Assembly (NCBI GenBank): GCA_014529385.2
Contig: CM043964.1
Location: 5,859,997 to 5,923,996, forward strand
Origin: Adiantum capillus-veneris
Lineage: Eukaryota; Streptophyta; Polypodiopsida; Polypodiales; Pteridaceae
Length of the DNA stretch: 64,000 bases
Reading direction: 5' to 3'
The notes beneath the pieces were generated by a model. It had not been told where the DNA came from, searched no databases, and worked only from the letters and a program-made list of their open reading frames with translations. The position numbers and the translations under genes are program-made. Positions 37,546 to 51,335 of the stretch are shown in pieces; the stretch's first letter is position 1; the number at the start of each line of letters is the position of its first letter.

Positions 37546-39603
37546 TTCTATTATCGTCCTCAAAGGTCAAATATGAGCTATAAGACCAAATAAACATGTC
37601 ACATGGTGTGAGTGAAGGTCATAAGTGACTCTCGATGCTCAAAAATGGTTGAAATGAGCATCGCAATAGAGAGTCCACATCGTGCCTGAGAGAGGAAGGT
37701 ATGTAGGGAGAGCTTATGGCTAAATATGTGGGAAAAAGAGGACCTAACATGGTCAAAGGCTGAGCACTCAAGTATTGTGTGGTACTAACTCTCTCGCACT
37801 TGATGAGGGCATAAGGTGCAAAGTCGATGAGGCTCCTCGCCAGTGTCCCAATGTCCCATCTCACAGCGTAGAGAATGGGAGCTAAGACCAATGGAGGCAA
37901 TGGTGTGGATCGCACTCAACAGGATGGGTTTATGGATATAGGGATGAGTTCATTACCTCGTTCGGAGAACAAGGGAGATTTATAGTTTGGGGCAACGTGT
38001 GTGGTGTAATGGCTGAAGCGAGAACCTCCGGATTTCTCCCAAGCTGTGGTAAATTGGTGTTGTAAGAAGGCCTCATTAACTTGGGAGTCGATCGATGCAT
38101 CCTTCACCAAGTGACATGCATCCCATCTTCCAAACCATTTCTTGATGTCAAGCATCCACCCCGAACTTAGTATTTTGCTCTTGCATGGCTTTTGGACCTT
38201 TTGACTTGCTTCATATGCGATTCTAGGAAGTCGATACAAAGGGCTACGTTGTGACTTAAGCATGTACTCCACAACCCTTTGCATGCCCAGATCTCAATGG
38301 GAAGCAATCCGGACTCAAGCAGTAAGAGCATGTAGGGTGTTTGTGTCTTGACTTGGAGAAAGTTGGTGAGAAAACACTTTTGGACATTCTCAAACTCTTT
38401 CTAAGTAGACTTCTTGATGCTACCACCCACACCTCCACTCCATAAAGAAGCACGGTGTCACCAATGTGTCAAAGAGGTGCTTTTTGAGAGCCCAACACTT
38501 GATCTCTCCATCATTGCACATGTTCTCAAATGCATAATAAGCCCTCTTTCCGGCTTCCAAGGGACACATTGCGCAATCCTTCCATTTATGATTGGATGGA
38601 ACCTCAAGGCCAATGTACATGAAGCTATCTACCACTTCAAGTTGCTCATTGTTGTATACAATGCATGGATTTTTGTCATTGAGGGTCTTTACAAGCATAA
38701 CCTTGGTTTTGGATCCATTCACGATCAGCCTGCTATGTAGGCAAAAGCGTTCCAAGACACTCATAAGCTTTTGTGCATCTTCTAAAGTATGTGCCAAGAG
38801 GACTACATTATCGGCATAAAGCAAAAGCATGATCACCGCATTTCCGATCTTGACCTCTTTTATGCCTTCTTGCTCCATAAAATCAAGAACCATGCATTCC
38901 AATTCATCAATGAGTAGCCCAAAGAGGGTTGGGGAAAGTGGGCATCCTTGTTTGACACCAATAGTGCTTGCAAAAAATTATTAAATTTCATCTCCCATAC
39001 ATAGTTGACATATCGCTTTTTGGTAGATGCGAAAGACTCCATGCATAAATTCTCTCGACACTTGAAAGCTTTGCCACATCTCCAAAGATTTTCTCGTAGT
39101 ACCATGTCAAAAGCTTTCTTGAAATCTATAAATCAACAATACAACTTTTTTTCTTTCAATCAAGACGCTTCCATAAGAACTCGAAGAGTGACAAGGTGAT
39201 CGATAGTGCTATGATGCTTTCGAAAACCTGCTTGGCCAAGCACACGTTTGCCGTTCTTTTGAGCCCATTCACTTATCTTCATTTCTATGTTACATCCAAA
39301 TAACTTTTCCATCAAAGAATCAACCATTATAGTGGATAGTTGTTCACATTGTGTACATCTCCTCCTTTGTGCAAAGGTTTGATCCAATTTGCACTCCAAT
39401 CATGAGGCATGCCATGCTGAAGTGCAATGTTAAACATATCACGTATCCAATATTGTGTTTTCTTGCTTGTCCATTTAATCATTTTAGCCTTGACACCTTG
39501 AAGGTCCCCTGCCTTGCGAGTAGCAAGTTTCTCAAGCGCGCGGCATACATCTTCAATGGTAAAGAACGGAGGCATAAACGGAAGGGAGCTACAACACTCC
39601 ATC
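37541..39603 (-). mobile_element. LINE-1 copy 3 (minus strand), cut by gypsy-C
   Basis: Minus-strand ORF2 from MECCSSLPFMPPFFTIEDVC (39602) through WIKPLHKGGDVHNV, the GQAGFRKHHSTIDHLV block, KTKVMLVKTLND and the C-terminal region, to the common 3' terminus at 37541. The catalytic block survives as LLLYADNVVLL (YADN rather than YADD). The TGA in the RT is shared with copies 1 and 2. A loss and frameshift occur near 38980. The left edge at 39603/39604 coincides with the gypsy-C LTR, so the LINE is the older layer; its 5' part is not seen in the window. Confidence 0.88.
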
Positions 39604-41215
39604 TGTCATTAAATATCTAATATCTAACCAACCCAAATGATTTTCTCATATTAAACTGATCATTTAATATGGGATAATAAATGGGAACAAGGGTTAGAAT
39701 ATAGACATGTGCTTATGAATCTATCTCAAGACGGGGCCAATGGTAAAGGGGCCCAAATGAGAGATGGTCTCTCAAAGAGCAAGGTTAACTAATGAAGCTT
39801 AAAAGACATTAGGGTTAGCTTCATTAAAGACCTCCAATGGTTAGTGTTAAAAGTCCTTTGACCTTAAGCAAGCTTGGGCTAGGCTAGAGGTGGGAACCCG
39901 ACCTAAACTTAAGCAAGCTAGGGTTGTGCTTGAGGTGGGAACCTTAAGCATGCTAGGGTTGTGCTTGAGGTGGGAACCCGACCGAAACTTAAGCAAGCTA
40001 GGGATGTGCTAGAGGTGGGAACTCCACCTAAGGTGCTTGTCATGATTGATGACTAAGGTACTTGAGGTACTTGTCACATTTAATGAGGAAGTTTCTTGAG
40101 AAGCTTCCTATGCATGGGGGGTAAGATGCTTGAGTCAAAAAGAGAACCTACTCACTTAATGAGGAAGGTGCTTGAGAAACTTCCTATGCATAAAAATTTC
40201 AAAGCTAGGGGAATTCTAAAAGAGCACATGGGACACATGTCAAAGTCTCACTAAGCTTAACCACATGGTGTGCTTGAATGCTACTGGTTGGGGCTAAAGA
40301 GAGGTTCAATGACTTCTACTTACATCTAACAAATATCCAGATATTTTCAAGCTCTCTCTCTCTTAGGGGTAAGGAGGACACTTGTCAAAAGACTACCCAT
40401 GTGCTTGACAGCATGCTGCATGTGATTGACTAAGGGGAGAGGGGTCCAATGAGCTTGTAGCATGAAGAAATTTTGCCCAAAGCAAGGAATGGGGGTGCTA
40501 GGGGGATATAGTCCACACACACACTCATTTGCAAGGCCATTCTCTCTTGGTGAAAGTTGAGGAACACCACCTCCTTCTCCAAGCTTGTGAGAGTGAAAGC
40601 CTATACCAACACTCTTGGCTATGGAATGCAAATCCAACCAAGAGCCATGCTTCAATGCTTAAGCTCTCCATCTTCTCCATCTCCATTACTATGCTATTAT
40701 GTATGCTAGCAAGAAGAGTAATAATAAGTGAGGAACTATTTCTTTCTCCTATGGAATGTTTCTTCTTCCTCTTCCCTATCGTCGTTCCGCACTAGCTCTC
40801 TCCACCTTCGAAGGTGTTGGAGGCCTTGGGACTGAGGCTTGGGATAATTAATGCTTTCTACAAGTTTATGTTATGCTTGTGATGCATGAAGCTTTCCATA
40901 TTCATTGCATCATGTAGGTCACAAGGAACACAAAGATTGTATTGTACCAAGTCTCTCTTGATGGGAGAAACTATAATACAAATGCCTATTGGAGGGGGGA
41001 CCGGCTCCATATGAATCCGGTCCTCAACTATTGTCATGTTCTCTAAACTCTCTCTCTTGCAAAAGTATTGTTCATGCCAAGCTAACTAAGTACCATGTTT
41101 ATGTTGCTACCATCAATAAGTTCACCCGCTATGCTCACCAAGTAATCTCTCAAAAGTGCTTCACCTAATTTCTTAATTCCGCTACTCTCAAAGTTCATAG
41201 GCCATTTCCATTACA
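39604..41215 (+). repeat. gypsy-C 5' LTR (1612 bp)
   Basis: TGTCATT start and TTACA end, with the PBS two bases later. It contains imperfect tandem repeats at about 39880-40040 built on AAGCAAGCTAGGGTTGTGCT and GAGGTGGGAACC. Confidence 0.88.
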
Positions 41216-41216
41216 T

Positions 41217-41228
41217 TGGTATCAGAGA
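41217..41228 (+). promoter_or_regulatory. gypsy-C primer binding site (initiator tRNA-Met type)
   Basis: TGGTATCAGAGA directly follows the LTR and matches the tRNA-iMet acceptor complement TGGTATCAGAGC except for the last base. Confidence 0.85.
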
Positions 41229-41628
41229 ATTAGGTTTCTCTTTTCTTGGTTAATAAGAGAGGTCCTTAAGTAGCCTTTTAATGGTTGATTTTGTTAATTA
41301 TATTAGGGTAAGTGGATTGCAATCTATTATCGGTTTTGTTGATCCCACTATGTGGGATATGGTGCACACCTCGGGAGCTTTGGTCTTAATAATGGAGTCT
41401 TTTTAGACTTGCCTACGGCTTTACCATTATTGAGCCATAAGAAGTCCAAAAGGAGATATCCCTCGCCAACTTCGCTATGTTAGACTCACTCCACTACTCT
41501 CTATAATTAACCAATTCGAGCCGTGGGTGTAGATACTTAAGTGCCTATTTTCAAAGGCTAAGAGGAGTAGCAACTAAGGTTTTGAATTGCCAAAGCATAC
41601 GCTAAGTAAACACCTAAGTTTAATTAAC

Positions 41629-43299
41629 ATGGCTGACAATAACCAAGAGAGTAGAATGAACATTGATAACTTTGATTTTGCACATAAAGGTGTTAATGAT
41701 GATGCCCCCATGTTTGTTAATTATCTTCTTACTAGGTTGCAACAAGCTATGGGCAACCCCTCTTTGCAAGCCGAAGTTACCCAACAACTTCATGCTTATG
41801 GGATTTCCTTTCCTCTCAAAGAGGAGAGAGAGCTTAGGAAGCCTCTTGGTGAAACCCCCAAAAGAAGACTCTTTCCCATACGAGAGGAGGAATCCAAAAA
41901 ACGAGAAAGTAATGACTCCCAAAGTTCCTCAAAAGATGTGGCTCCATGAAGATGGTGGTCTAAACGATCGCCAACTCCTCTCAAGAGGAAACGGTTAACC
42001 CATAGTCCTTCTCCTCGTCACTCCGAAAGGGAAGAGAGGAAACCAAGGAAGAAAAGGGCAAGAAAAAGGTCACCCTCTTCTCCTTCTTCTTCACCTTCCT
42101 CCTCTACCGATGAAAGCTATGGTTCTCCGAGAGAATACAAGAGGGGAGGACATTGCAAATCTTACTCTGCATGGTGAAGGTCACAAAAGCTAAAGAAGTT
42201 CAAAGAGGGAGGAAAGAGTATCTTTTTTCTCACCAATGATGGAACTTTTAGTGCTACTGACAAAGTATTGGCCTTCATCCAACAATTTGATGGGCCTTTG
42301 GAGACGAGGGCTTCACAGAGTCCTCCAAGCTACACCATGTAGCTATGCACTTCCAAAAATTGGCTCGTCAATGGTGGGCTAGCCTTCGTGGCAACGGCGA
42401 AGCCCCAAAGACATGGAAAACTCTACGAGTTTCCATCATGAAGCAATTCCTTGCAAGTGATGCAAAGGAAAAAGTGCTTACTAAATGGTGAAGTTTAAAG
42501 CTTATTTCTCATGAGTCTATCCACAAATATGTTGACAAGTTTTGGGATTTACATCTCAAGGCTACTATCTTTCAAAAGATAGACTTTGTTGGTCAACTCT
42601 CAACGGCCAATTATGTCTTTACTTTGTTGGCCGAGTATGTCAACTCTCAACGGCTTGGTTCTATCACCAAAGTAATCCACCACACCATGGTTGCTTCGCG
42701 CATCAATTTCCAACAAGGGGCTAGACAGAATGTCAAGCCCATGGAAAATAAAGACAAAAATGATGCCAAGGGGAAAACCAATGCCCAAAATTCTTACCAA
42801 GGCTATTCGAAAAACAACAACAATTGGTCCAAGGAGAAGGGAGTTTACAAAGGTAAATATAAACTCTCTCCAAAAGAGCTAGAAGCTTTTAGTAAGGACC
42901 ACAAATGTTTTAAGTGTGGGGACCAAGGCCATGGTTATCGTCCTTGCCCCAAGAGAATTGCCCGCAATGAGACTCCTAGAGTCTCTATGTTTGAAGCTCC
43001 AAAAGAGGATGCTCATTGCCAAGGATTTCTCCTTTCCTATGCTTGGGGAAAGATGCAAGAGCATGATGCCTTTATTTTTTTTGACCCTAGTTCAACTCAC
43101 AACTTCATATCCATGGAGTTGACCACTAAGCTAGGCATGCAAGCCCACAAGATGGGAGATGCATTAAAAGCCAATGGAGCTATCAAGGGTCAAGACGTCT
43201 CAGTTACTTCTTTCATTGGAAAATTAAGGCTTCATGTCCAAAGATTTTTGGACAAAGACGATTTCTTCATCTCCCCTCTCAAACATGAGAATGTTATCG
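41629..43299 (+). pseudogene. gypsy-C gag and protease (frameshifted, interrupted by copia-B)
   Basis: Starts MADNNQESRMNIDNFDFAHK at 41629. The gag region reads in shifting frames: TDKVLAFIQQFDG, LHHVAMHFQKLARQWWASLR, then LAEYVNSQRLGSITK. The zinc knuckle CFKCGDQGHGYRPCP lies at about 42906-42950. The protease region has FFDPSSTHNFISMEL, where the D-S/T-G-A motif has become D-P-S-S. The frame breaks off at ENVIVLG, exactly where copia-B is inserted, and resumes at 58641 as APWFKRMASNMKF. Stops at about 41947 and 42175, and frame changes, make it a pseudogene. Confidence 0.88.
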
Positions 43300-43491
43300 T
43301 GTTGGGGTATAAATCCCAATGTGGTCGCCCAGGTAAGTGGGCGGGCCGCCAGGTATGTACACATATTCTTTTGTAAAAACCTAATAAGAACTCACTATGC
43401 TCTACACATTACAGTAGAGCGAGTTCACCATATCGTCGTGCTCTTCTTCTCGCACTCTCTCTCGCGTCGCACTTTCTCTCGTACTCCTTCA
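43300..43491 (+). repeat. copia-B 5' LTR
   Basis: TGTTGGGGTATAAA to CTCCTTCA. TTGTATCAGAGC follows at about 43495 as an initiator-Met-like PBS with one mismatch. Confidence 0.93.
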
Positions 43492-44591
43492 ACTTGTATC
43501 AGAGCTCAGATCGAGGCTCGGGGCAGCACTTGCAGGTAGCCAGAGTCACCTGCTCAGATTGGAGTGAGATTCGACAGGCGAAGACACGGCCCCAAATCCT
43601 GTGGGGAAACCCGAAGGGCTTGGTGTTCTCAGAATTTCATTCTGAGGTCATCTTGGCCACCGTTCGGCTTCGACAAAGGTCTGCGCAGGCCATTTTCGAC
43701 TACGTGGTCTCGACGGGTGCAGATCCGACTCTGCAAATTTGGGGTTTTTCGGCCTACGACTGCAGGTGCTGAGGATATCGACACTCCTAGAGTGTTGATT
43801 TGTGGCTGTCTACACATCGAAGGACGGCTCACAGTTCTTGGAGGCGTGTCACATACGACACGGGCGCATCTACACACAGACCGTAGGCGACATCCACTAG
43901 TTCATCAGGTAGCTTGTGTTTGCTGCTTGATATTCCAGATTTCATCCTGGCATTGCAAGTACTGCCACATGGGATGTATTGTCAGAGATGATGTATGTCT
44001 GTTGAGCGTTTGCTGGCTGTGAGTCACGCAGCAAACAACCGCCGCAGCGGTTACAGCATACAGTGGGAAATTTGTGGATGTATGACTTTGTGGGAAGTCT
44101 ATGTACTGTCAGATTTACTGCAGCCTTTGTTGAGGGTCGAGTGAGGTTTTATTGAGCTGGGGGATTCTCGAATGTTGAGATCCTTTTGGTGATACAGGTC
44201 TTGGAGCGATCCCTCGAGCACCCTTAGATAGGCAGCTAGGATGTATTGACTGTGAGTTAGACAGTTGGGATTGCATCTTTGCTTTACTGCCGTTGAGGCA
44301 TTGTCACAGTCTATGCTTACAAGACAGTGACAGGACAGTCAGAGACAGTACAGGTGCAGGACAGGTTTACCCACAGTTTACAGTGTTAGAGAGATAGTGG
44401 TTTTTGGAGTTGTTTTTTGGTCTGTTTTTAGTACGCCAGAGCCATTTTACAAAGGAGACTCTGCCAAAATTTATGCAGAATCTGAAGCTTTCTTGGTTCA
44501 TTTGACAGGTTGATATTGGTTCAGAGGTCAGTTTACAGGGGAAACTCTTCCGAATTTTTCCCAGGAAAGTAAACCATTGTGAAGCGTAGCT
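43492..44591 (+). other. copia-B 5' leader, non-coding
   Basis: About 1.1 kb between PBS and gag with no supported ORF. A leader this long is at the upper end for copia elements. Confidence 0.6.
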
Positions 44592-46279
44592 ATGGCTGGA
44601 TCACAGGACACTGCTCTTTACAATATCAAGAAGCTGGATGGAACCAATTTCCCATTGTGGAAGAAGTATATTTGGCACGTGTTGGTACAAAAGAAGCAGA
44701 TAAAACCTATAAAGCTCAAGGGGATAAAACCAAAAGATATGGACGAAGATTAATGGAGCGAAATGGAAGAATTGGCACTTTCTACCATTATGCTGACTTT
44801 GGCAGAAAGCGTTTACTTCAATGTAGCAGATGAGATTTTGGCTTATCAAGCATGGTTAAAGCTGAGTGATCTTTATGAGAAGCAGAGTGCATCTTCACAG
44901 GTATATTGGCTTAAGAAGCTTGTTGACTTGAAGATGAAAGAAGGGACACCTATGTCCAATCATCTGAATGAATTCAACACAATCTACAGTCAGTTGTCAG
45001 CTCAAGGTGTCAAGTTTGATGAACCTGTTACAGCTATGTTCCTGTTCATCACATTGCCGGAAAGTTGGGACACTTTTCGCACAGCTTTGAGTAATTCTTC
45101 ACCTCCAGATGGTTTGAACATAGCAGGTGTAGAAGGAAGTCTGCTTACTGAAGAAACCAATAGAAAGACAATGGACAAAGGCAAAGGAACAGCCTTAGTT
45201 GTCAGGGGAAGGACCAAAGAAACGTACAAAGGTGGAAAGAGGAATCAGTCTCGTAGAAAGTCCCGCAGTGCTAAAGGCAAGAGTGACATAGAATGCTACC
45301 ATTGTGGCAAGAAGGGTCACATGAAAGGAGACTGCAGAGAATGGAAAGCAGAAAAAGGCAAAGAGAAAGTTGAAGACCATGGTGAGAAGAAAAAGTCCTC
45401 AGTGAAGATTCAAGAAATAAATGTGACAAACACTGTTGCAGAGGATGACAGTCTAGTGTCAGGAGACATCTACTTCTTGAAGAATACAATGGACTCAGCT
45501 CTTCTTACAGCATCTGATGGAAATGCACTGGGTGACTGGATTATAGACTCAGGAGCATCACTTCATGTGTCTCCAAACAATGAGTGGTTTACCTCTCATG
45601 TGACCACTAAAGATCATGTTCGGCTAGGCAATGGGCAGACATGTGAGATCTTAGGTGTTGGAGATGTTCAATTGAAGTTTCAGAATGGCTCTTCTTTCAC
45701 GCTGAAGAATGTGAGACATGTTCCCGCAATTACAAAGAGCTTGATCAGCACAGGTTTACTTGATGATGTTGTCTACGTCACCACTTTTGGACAGAACATG
45801 TGGAAGATATCCAAGGGTTCTATGACAGTAGCACATGGAGTAAAGTCTGGAGGACTTTACATGATTTATGTATCAAATGTCTCTAAAAATGTAATCAATG
45901 TAACCGAGCAGCCGAACGTTTCTTTGTGGCATAGCCGGTTAGGACATATGTCCAAGAAGGGAATGGAAATCTTGTCTCGTTCTGGTTATTTGCCTGGCTT
46001 TTCATTTAATGATTTTGAATTCTGTGAACATTGTCTGTATGGTAAGCAAACACAGCAGCCACATAAGCATAGAAGCAGTAGAAGAGATACACAGTTGGCA
46101 CTTGTTCATAGTGATTTGTGTGTACCTATGCCTAACCTATCTCTAGGGGGAGCTTCTTACTTTATGACATTTATAGATGATTACTCGAGGAACGTATGGG
46201 TTTACTTTCTCAAGCACAAGGATGAAGCTTTTAGTGTTTTCAAAACGTTTGTGACACTTGTGGACAATCAGAGTGGCAA
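44592..46279 (+). pseudogene. copia-B gag, protease and integrase N-part (one stop)
   Basis: The real start is MAGSQDTALYNIKKLDGTNF at 44592; an in-frame TAA at about 44751 sits just before WSEMEELALSTIMLTL, so the longest open stretch starts at 44763. In order: gag (UBN2-like; KKLVDLKMKEGTPMSNHLNE), CCHC knuckle CYHCGKKGHMKGDC, protease WIIDSGASLHVSP (D-S-G intact), the GAG-pre-integrase zinc site (SLWHSRLGHMSKKGMEI ... CEHCLYGKQ), then the integrase core start (HSDLCVPM, FMTFIDDYSRNVWVYFLKHK). The frame is cut by the CACTA element at 46280 after NQSGN. Confidence 0.9.
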
Positions 46280-46299
46280 CACTACAAGAGGTTGTGTGC

Positions 46300-46510
46300 T
46301 CTTGTGACGCTGTTAGCGACGGAAATACACTGGGTTTTTATAACCCTCGGTGTCGCTAATAGTGTCGCTACGAGAGCGTCGCTATAGGCGTCGCTATATA
46401 GCGACGCTCATAGCGACGGTTATAGCGACGTTTACACAGAAATCTATAGCGATGCTCATAGCGACGCTACAGAGCCATAAATAGCGACGGTTATAGCGAC
46501 GCCCGAGAGA
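46300..46510. repeat. CACTA left subterminal repeats
   Basis: At least ten GTCGCTA/TAGCGAC motifs in both orientations, including a perfect 20-bp palindrome at 46388-46407 (GCGTCGCTATATAGCGACGC). In this class such motifs are binding sites for the TnpA-like protein. Confidence 0.9.
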
Positions 46511-46869
46511 AATTTTTTTTGGTGACAGGGCATTGAATGCCCTGCCACCCATCAACCATATTGTACTTGATTCACTTTTTAAAAAAAGTGCAAGGGTAGA
46601 TAATAGACCCAAAATAGTCACCCACAAGACGCATTGTTTGCAAAATTGACAAGCGTAAAATTGACAATTGTACACATCATAGGCAAAATGAATTGATTGG
46701 AAAATGTAATAATGACAATTGTACAACATCATAGGCATAAAGAATTGATTGGCAAAATGAACTGCGGTGACAAATGTAATAATATACATGGTTCAAAAAG
46801 ACGTATAAAATCCGTCTCATGATACATAAGCTATGAGAAACCCTAAACTAATGCTATCTAGCTACGGCT

Positions 46870-48213
46870 AAACTGACGTCGTCTAGTTAGACGTCTCATC
46901 GCGTCCAAGCGGCGTATCTGTCGGATTCTGCAAAAAAAGACAATAAGACAGCTTTCAGTAAGTATAAACATATAACGACATTTATAAAACAATACAAAAA
47001 ATAAAAAAGAGTAAACCCTAATACTAACCATGCCGCCGCGAGAACTGAGAATGTCCATCAGGGTGTGAAGATCGTCTCGTCGACACCGAAGCTTCGGAGC
47101 GCGCCGAATGCTCCGAAAGAGAGGGAGATGCGGATGGAGTAGGAACGCGCGATGATGCGCCAGAGCGATGACGCTCCACGTACCACTGTCTCTGCTGCGG
47201 TGACAAAGAAGAAAGAAACTCCTCATCATCCATACCTGCATTAAATACACGAATATTTAAACTTAATATTGAATGAATAGAGTAGACAATGACGCAAAGA
47301 CCATTAAATACAATGCCGTAAGGACGCATATAAATACAATGACGCAATGAATTGAGTGATAGAAGAGGCAAGTCAAAAACTCAGAATTTTCAATCAAAAG
47401 ATGTGAGCGCGAGTAGAAAAGAGCGTTATACACCATGGAAGGTACTTAGAGAGCCAGAGCTTTTACAACACGGAGCAAAATTGTTCAAATACAATATTTG
47501 TGGCTTTAAGAGATCTCTCTCTCATCCTCGCATAACTCAGCATAACTTCCTATATCTATATAGAGCTCTCCGTTTAAACACATATCCTCTGTTTCATTTT
47601 GTAGCTCCTCTGCATGCACCCCATATAGAGTAGTAGCATCTTGATGCTCGTCTGGCACCACCGCAGCGGCTTCTGATTGAGCATCTTCTCTGATCTCCTC
47701 CATTGATGCCATTGTGATTGGCACATGGTAGCCTTCATACGTCCTTGCACTACGAGGGGCTACCTCTATGACGTACCACCAGTTTGATGTAGACTTTGTA
47801 GGATGAAATATTACCTGCCAGAGCCACATAACTTACATGAGAGCTTTCAAGCACATAACTTGTAAAAGGGGGATGTTAACTATTTACATACTTACTTGTT
47901 CACAATGCTCGAGTAGTACGAAAGTGTCTCTTAGGTCAGTCCATTTCTTAGTAGAATCCACCTCAAGAAAACCATGCTCTCCTCTACGCACAGTAGCGTT
48001 GCGACCCTCCATGATTATCTTGAACCATTGCACGTCGAACAAGTCGACAAAAAATCCTCTATAATCGATCCTCAAAATCTCTTGTAGCGTGCCGAAGTAA
48101 GTGAGTTCCGCCACCACAGGATCTGCATCAGAGGAACGTCGTCGACTAGACTGTTCAAATTTTGCCATGATTCCACAATCTTGAGTAAAACGCTTTTTGT
48201 CGATCCGTTCCAC
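46870..48213 (-). pseudogene. CACTA transposase C-terminal exons, DUF4216-like
   Basis: Minus-strand exons: 48213-47884 (YFGTLQEILRIDYRGFFVDL, WFKIIMEGRNATVRRGEHGF, DTFVLLEHCEQV) is DUF4216-like, ending near a GTAAGT donor. The next starts after GGCAG at about 47820 (IFHPTKSTSNWWYVIEVAPR), the usual end of that domain, followed by an acidic stretch. Further on, MDDEEFLSSLSPQQRQWYVE (from about 47232) joins across a probable 100-bp intron (GTTAGT at about 47028, TTGCAG at about 46929) to a basic tail IRQIRRLDAMRRLTRRRQFS. The last part may be a separate TnpA-like product. Confidence 0.68.
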
Positions 48214-48553
48214 CCTAAAATGTCGACCTTTACACCATGCTGCTGTGTATGACTTATACTACAACGAACAAAGATTATGAGTGGCCATTCAAACGTTTAG
48301 AAATAAAGTCACTAGCTAGTCGTACATTGCAAACTTACCTTGGTTGCGCAACCCCGAGAGTACTCCCACTCTTCCTCAGTCACTTCATCACCGAATTGTT
48401 GTGCGCTTTTCAATTGGTTGTGCAACCATCTTAAGCTCATGAATGTTGGTAGGATCTCCAGACCCGTCGGATAGTGCATCGGTGGTCGCTTCCCCGTCTC
48501 CACTCGATTCGTGCCCTTTGTCGCTCTTGCTTTGCATCCTCATATTGTGAAAT

Positions 48554-51193
48554 CTACTTTTGCATCACTGGATTGTGAAGCATGCAAAATCGGTTGATTT
48601 TAGCCTCTAGATCTTCCGTCATCTTCTTCTCAACACCGAGATTGCACATGACAATCCCAGATATGCGCTCATCATCTATGGTTCGCCATAGCGTGTCCCG
48701 GGCTTTATCAAATCCATCTAGCCACTCTCCAATGTACACTAGGGACTCTGATACCAACCAACCTTCTGCCATGCTACCCTCCGGACGTGCCTTTTGACGC
48801 ACATATCCCTTAAGCGTTTTCATGAAACGTTCTAAGAAGAACATCCATCTGGAATGAACTGTGCCAGCTATTTCCACCTCATCAACTATGTGAACAAGAA
48901 GATGCACCTGAATGGTTAGCATGGTAGTAGGAAAATGTTTCTCAAACATGCACACAACCTCCGCAGCATTTAGTTTGGCGAATGGTATGGAGTCTACGTT
49001 GATCTCCTTTTGTGAGATCCATTGCACCAGCTTTGCAAGTTTGTAGATTGTGTTACGGATGTCGAGAGACAAACATCCCTCAATGGCAACCGGTAAAATA
49101 AACTGTAAAGTATGTGCAGCAATGATATTAAAGTCCACATTTTATGCAATGATATTAAAGTCCACTATGAACGTCCCTGACACATTTTATGCCAATCGTG
49201 TGACTTCAAACCGGTAAGCTTTCCTTCTTTAGTAAAACACGTTTGGAGCGAGTGCATTACGCCAGTGGGGGTCCGCAAAGATCAAATGGTCTCTTTTACT
49301 TTGCGTTCTTGGGCTCCTGTGAAAATCCATGGTGCTTTAGGGAGTTTTATCGATCCATCAGACGATGTTTGCGGCCAATATTGCTCCATACGATCCACAT
49401 TTCTAAGGTCAACTCTGGCTCCCAAAGTATCTTTCTTGCCGGTCAGATGGTCCCATAGTAGATTACCCACATTCTTGAATATGTGCATTGGATCGAGCAA
49501 GTGATTGATCATGAGTCGGGGCCAGTATGGTAACTCGTACCATAGAGATAGTCTCTTCATCCCTGGAGGCAATCCGTCATCGCACATCTCCTTCTGCTCT
49601 AACCATGCTTGTGCAGACATCCTTGGTGGCTCTCTTCCCAAAAAGCCATCGCGTAACACATGATTCTCTAGAAGATACGCTTGATGACCTTCAGTCTAGG
49701 TCCACATGTGACACATGCTCTGTATCCGCTTGTTTGAAGCCCTGCATGTATACACATGATAATAGATCAACTATGGGAAAAAACAAGATTTACAGTGTCT
49801 GAGTGAGGAGTGTCAATAGATCACCTGAGCATTCTGTTAGCCCGAGATAGTCATGCATGGTCCACATTAGAATGCCTCTGATCAAAGCATTCCGTCGTCC
49901 TGTGTGTCGGCTCATATCCACCACCTCTATGCCAATCCACAATTGTTGTAGCTCTTCCAATAGTGGACGAAGATACACATCCATATTCTCCACTTTATAT
50001 CGCCCTGGCACAATCAAGCTTAGCCATAGGTGCCCCTTCTTCGTAGTCAACCACGGGGGAATGTTGTAGTTGACGATGACAACGGGCCATACATTGTAAG
50101 ATGTTGATCTTTGACCAAATGGATTTACGCCATCCATAGCCAGGCCTAAGCGCAAATTTCGAGCTTCCCTGGCAAAATCCGACCATGTTCCATCTATATG
50201 TTTCTAGGCTATGCAATCTGCAGGAATTCGTAGCACACCATCCAAAGGTTTATTCTCCTCATGCCATGATGCTAGGGCAGCCATGGACTTACATTCGAAG
50301 AAATGCTTGATGCGAGGAAGTAGAGGAAAATGTCGCAAAACCTTTTGTGGAATTTTTGTCCCGTGGAGATCTACTCGATATCTTTCGGAATCACATTTCG
50401 GACACTTCTCCATGTCTATGTATTCCCCTCTGAAAAGAATACAGTCATTAGGACAAGCGTGGATAGAATTGTAATCCATCCCCAAGTTTCGTAAAATCTT
50501 TCTTGCTTCATCTCGGGAATCTGGCATCACATTGTCAGCTAGTAGTATGTGATCTTTAAGCAATCTACACAACATAAAAATACGATACAGTCGTGTAAAA
50601 ATATATCAGATCATTATACATTTAGAGTTTTATTAAAGTAAAGTAATTGTAATAGATCACTTAAAAAGCACTGTGACGCTAGTGTCACTCCATCCAAACT
50701 TTGCCTGCATGTTGAGAAGAACCAAGAGTGCTTTCAATCTAGACATACGTGCTCCATTATACAATGGCGTATCGGCTTCACTTTTCATATCATCATAGAT
50801 AAGCCTTTCTGAATCCATGATCGTCTCGATCATTTCATCAATCTCGGGCTCAAACATTGCCTCGTTGGGAATGTGCTCTGCATGATCATCCCCCGAGCTG
50901 TCAGAGGCTACATCTTGTGGCCTCACATATGCTGCTTGACCAAAGCGCCTGCGAACACGTCTATTGGGTTGCAAGATTGCTGCTTGTTGGCCAGCGTCAG
51001 AGTCCGACGAGTTATAATTGGCAACAACGCGATCTATAATAGATGAATCGAACTCGCCAAATTCGCGAACGTGTTGCAAAGAAACACGTCTTGTCCGTCG
51101 CACATCATGCTTTCATTGATTACAAGGACATAAGACCCTCGTTGAGAGATAGGTGTTTCGGTTGGACGGTCCCACATCCTCATCACTACTCAT
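48554..51193 (-). pseudogene. CACTA TNP2-like transposase with DUF4218
   Basis: The likely start is 51193 (MSSDEDVGPSNRNTYLSTRV), followed by an in-frame TGA and RRTRRVSLQHVREFGEFDSS. In order: LYNGARMSRLKALLVLLNMQ, intron, LLKDHILLADNVMPDSRDEA, YNSIHACPNDCILFRGEY and CPKCDSERY (TNP2 zinc region), a TAG at about 50205 in place of an expected Trp, then RLGLAMDGVNPFGQRSTSYN, PVVIVNYNIPPWLTTKKGHL, LIVPGRYKVENMDVYLRPLL and WTMHDYLGL. After an intron come LPYWPRLMINHLLDPMHIFK and the DUF4218 segment (VHLLVHIVDEVEIAGTVHSR, FLERFMKTLKGYVRQKARPE). It would bind and cut the element ends. At least two stops and a probable frameshift near 49140-49280 disable it. Confidence 0.85.
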
Positions 51194-51199
51194 AATGAG

Positions 51200-51255
51200 G
51201 ATAAAAATCTTATAACCTGGACAACAAATTTAATATTCTATTGGCATTCTTCATC

Positions 51256-51335
<80 letters not shown>
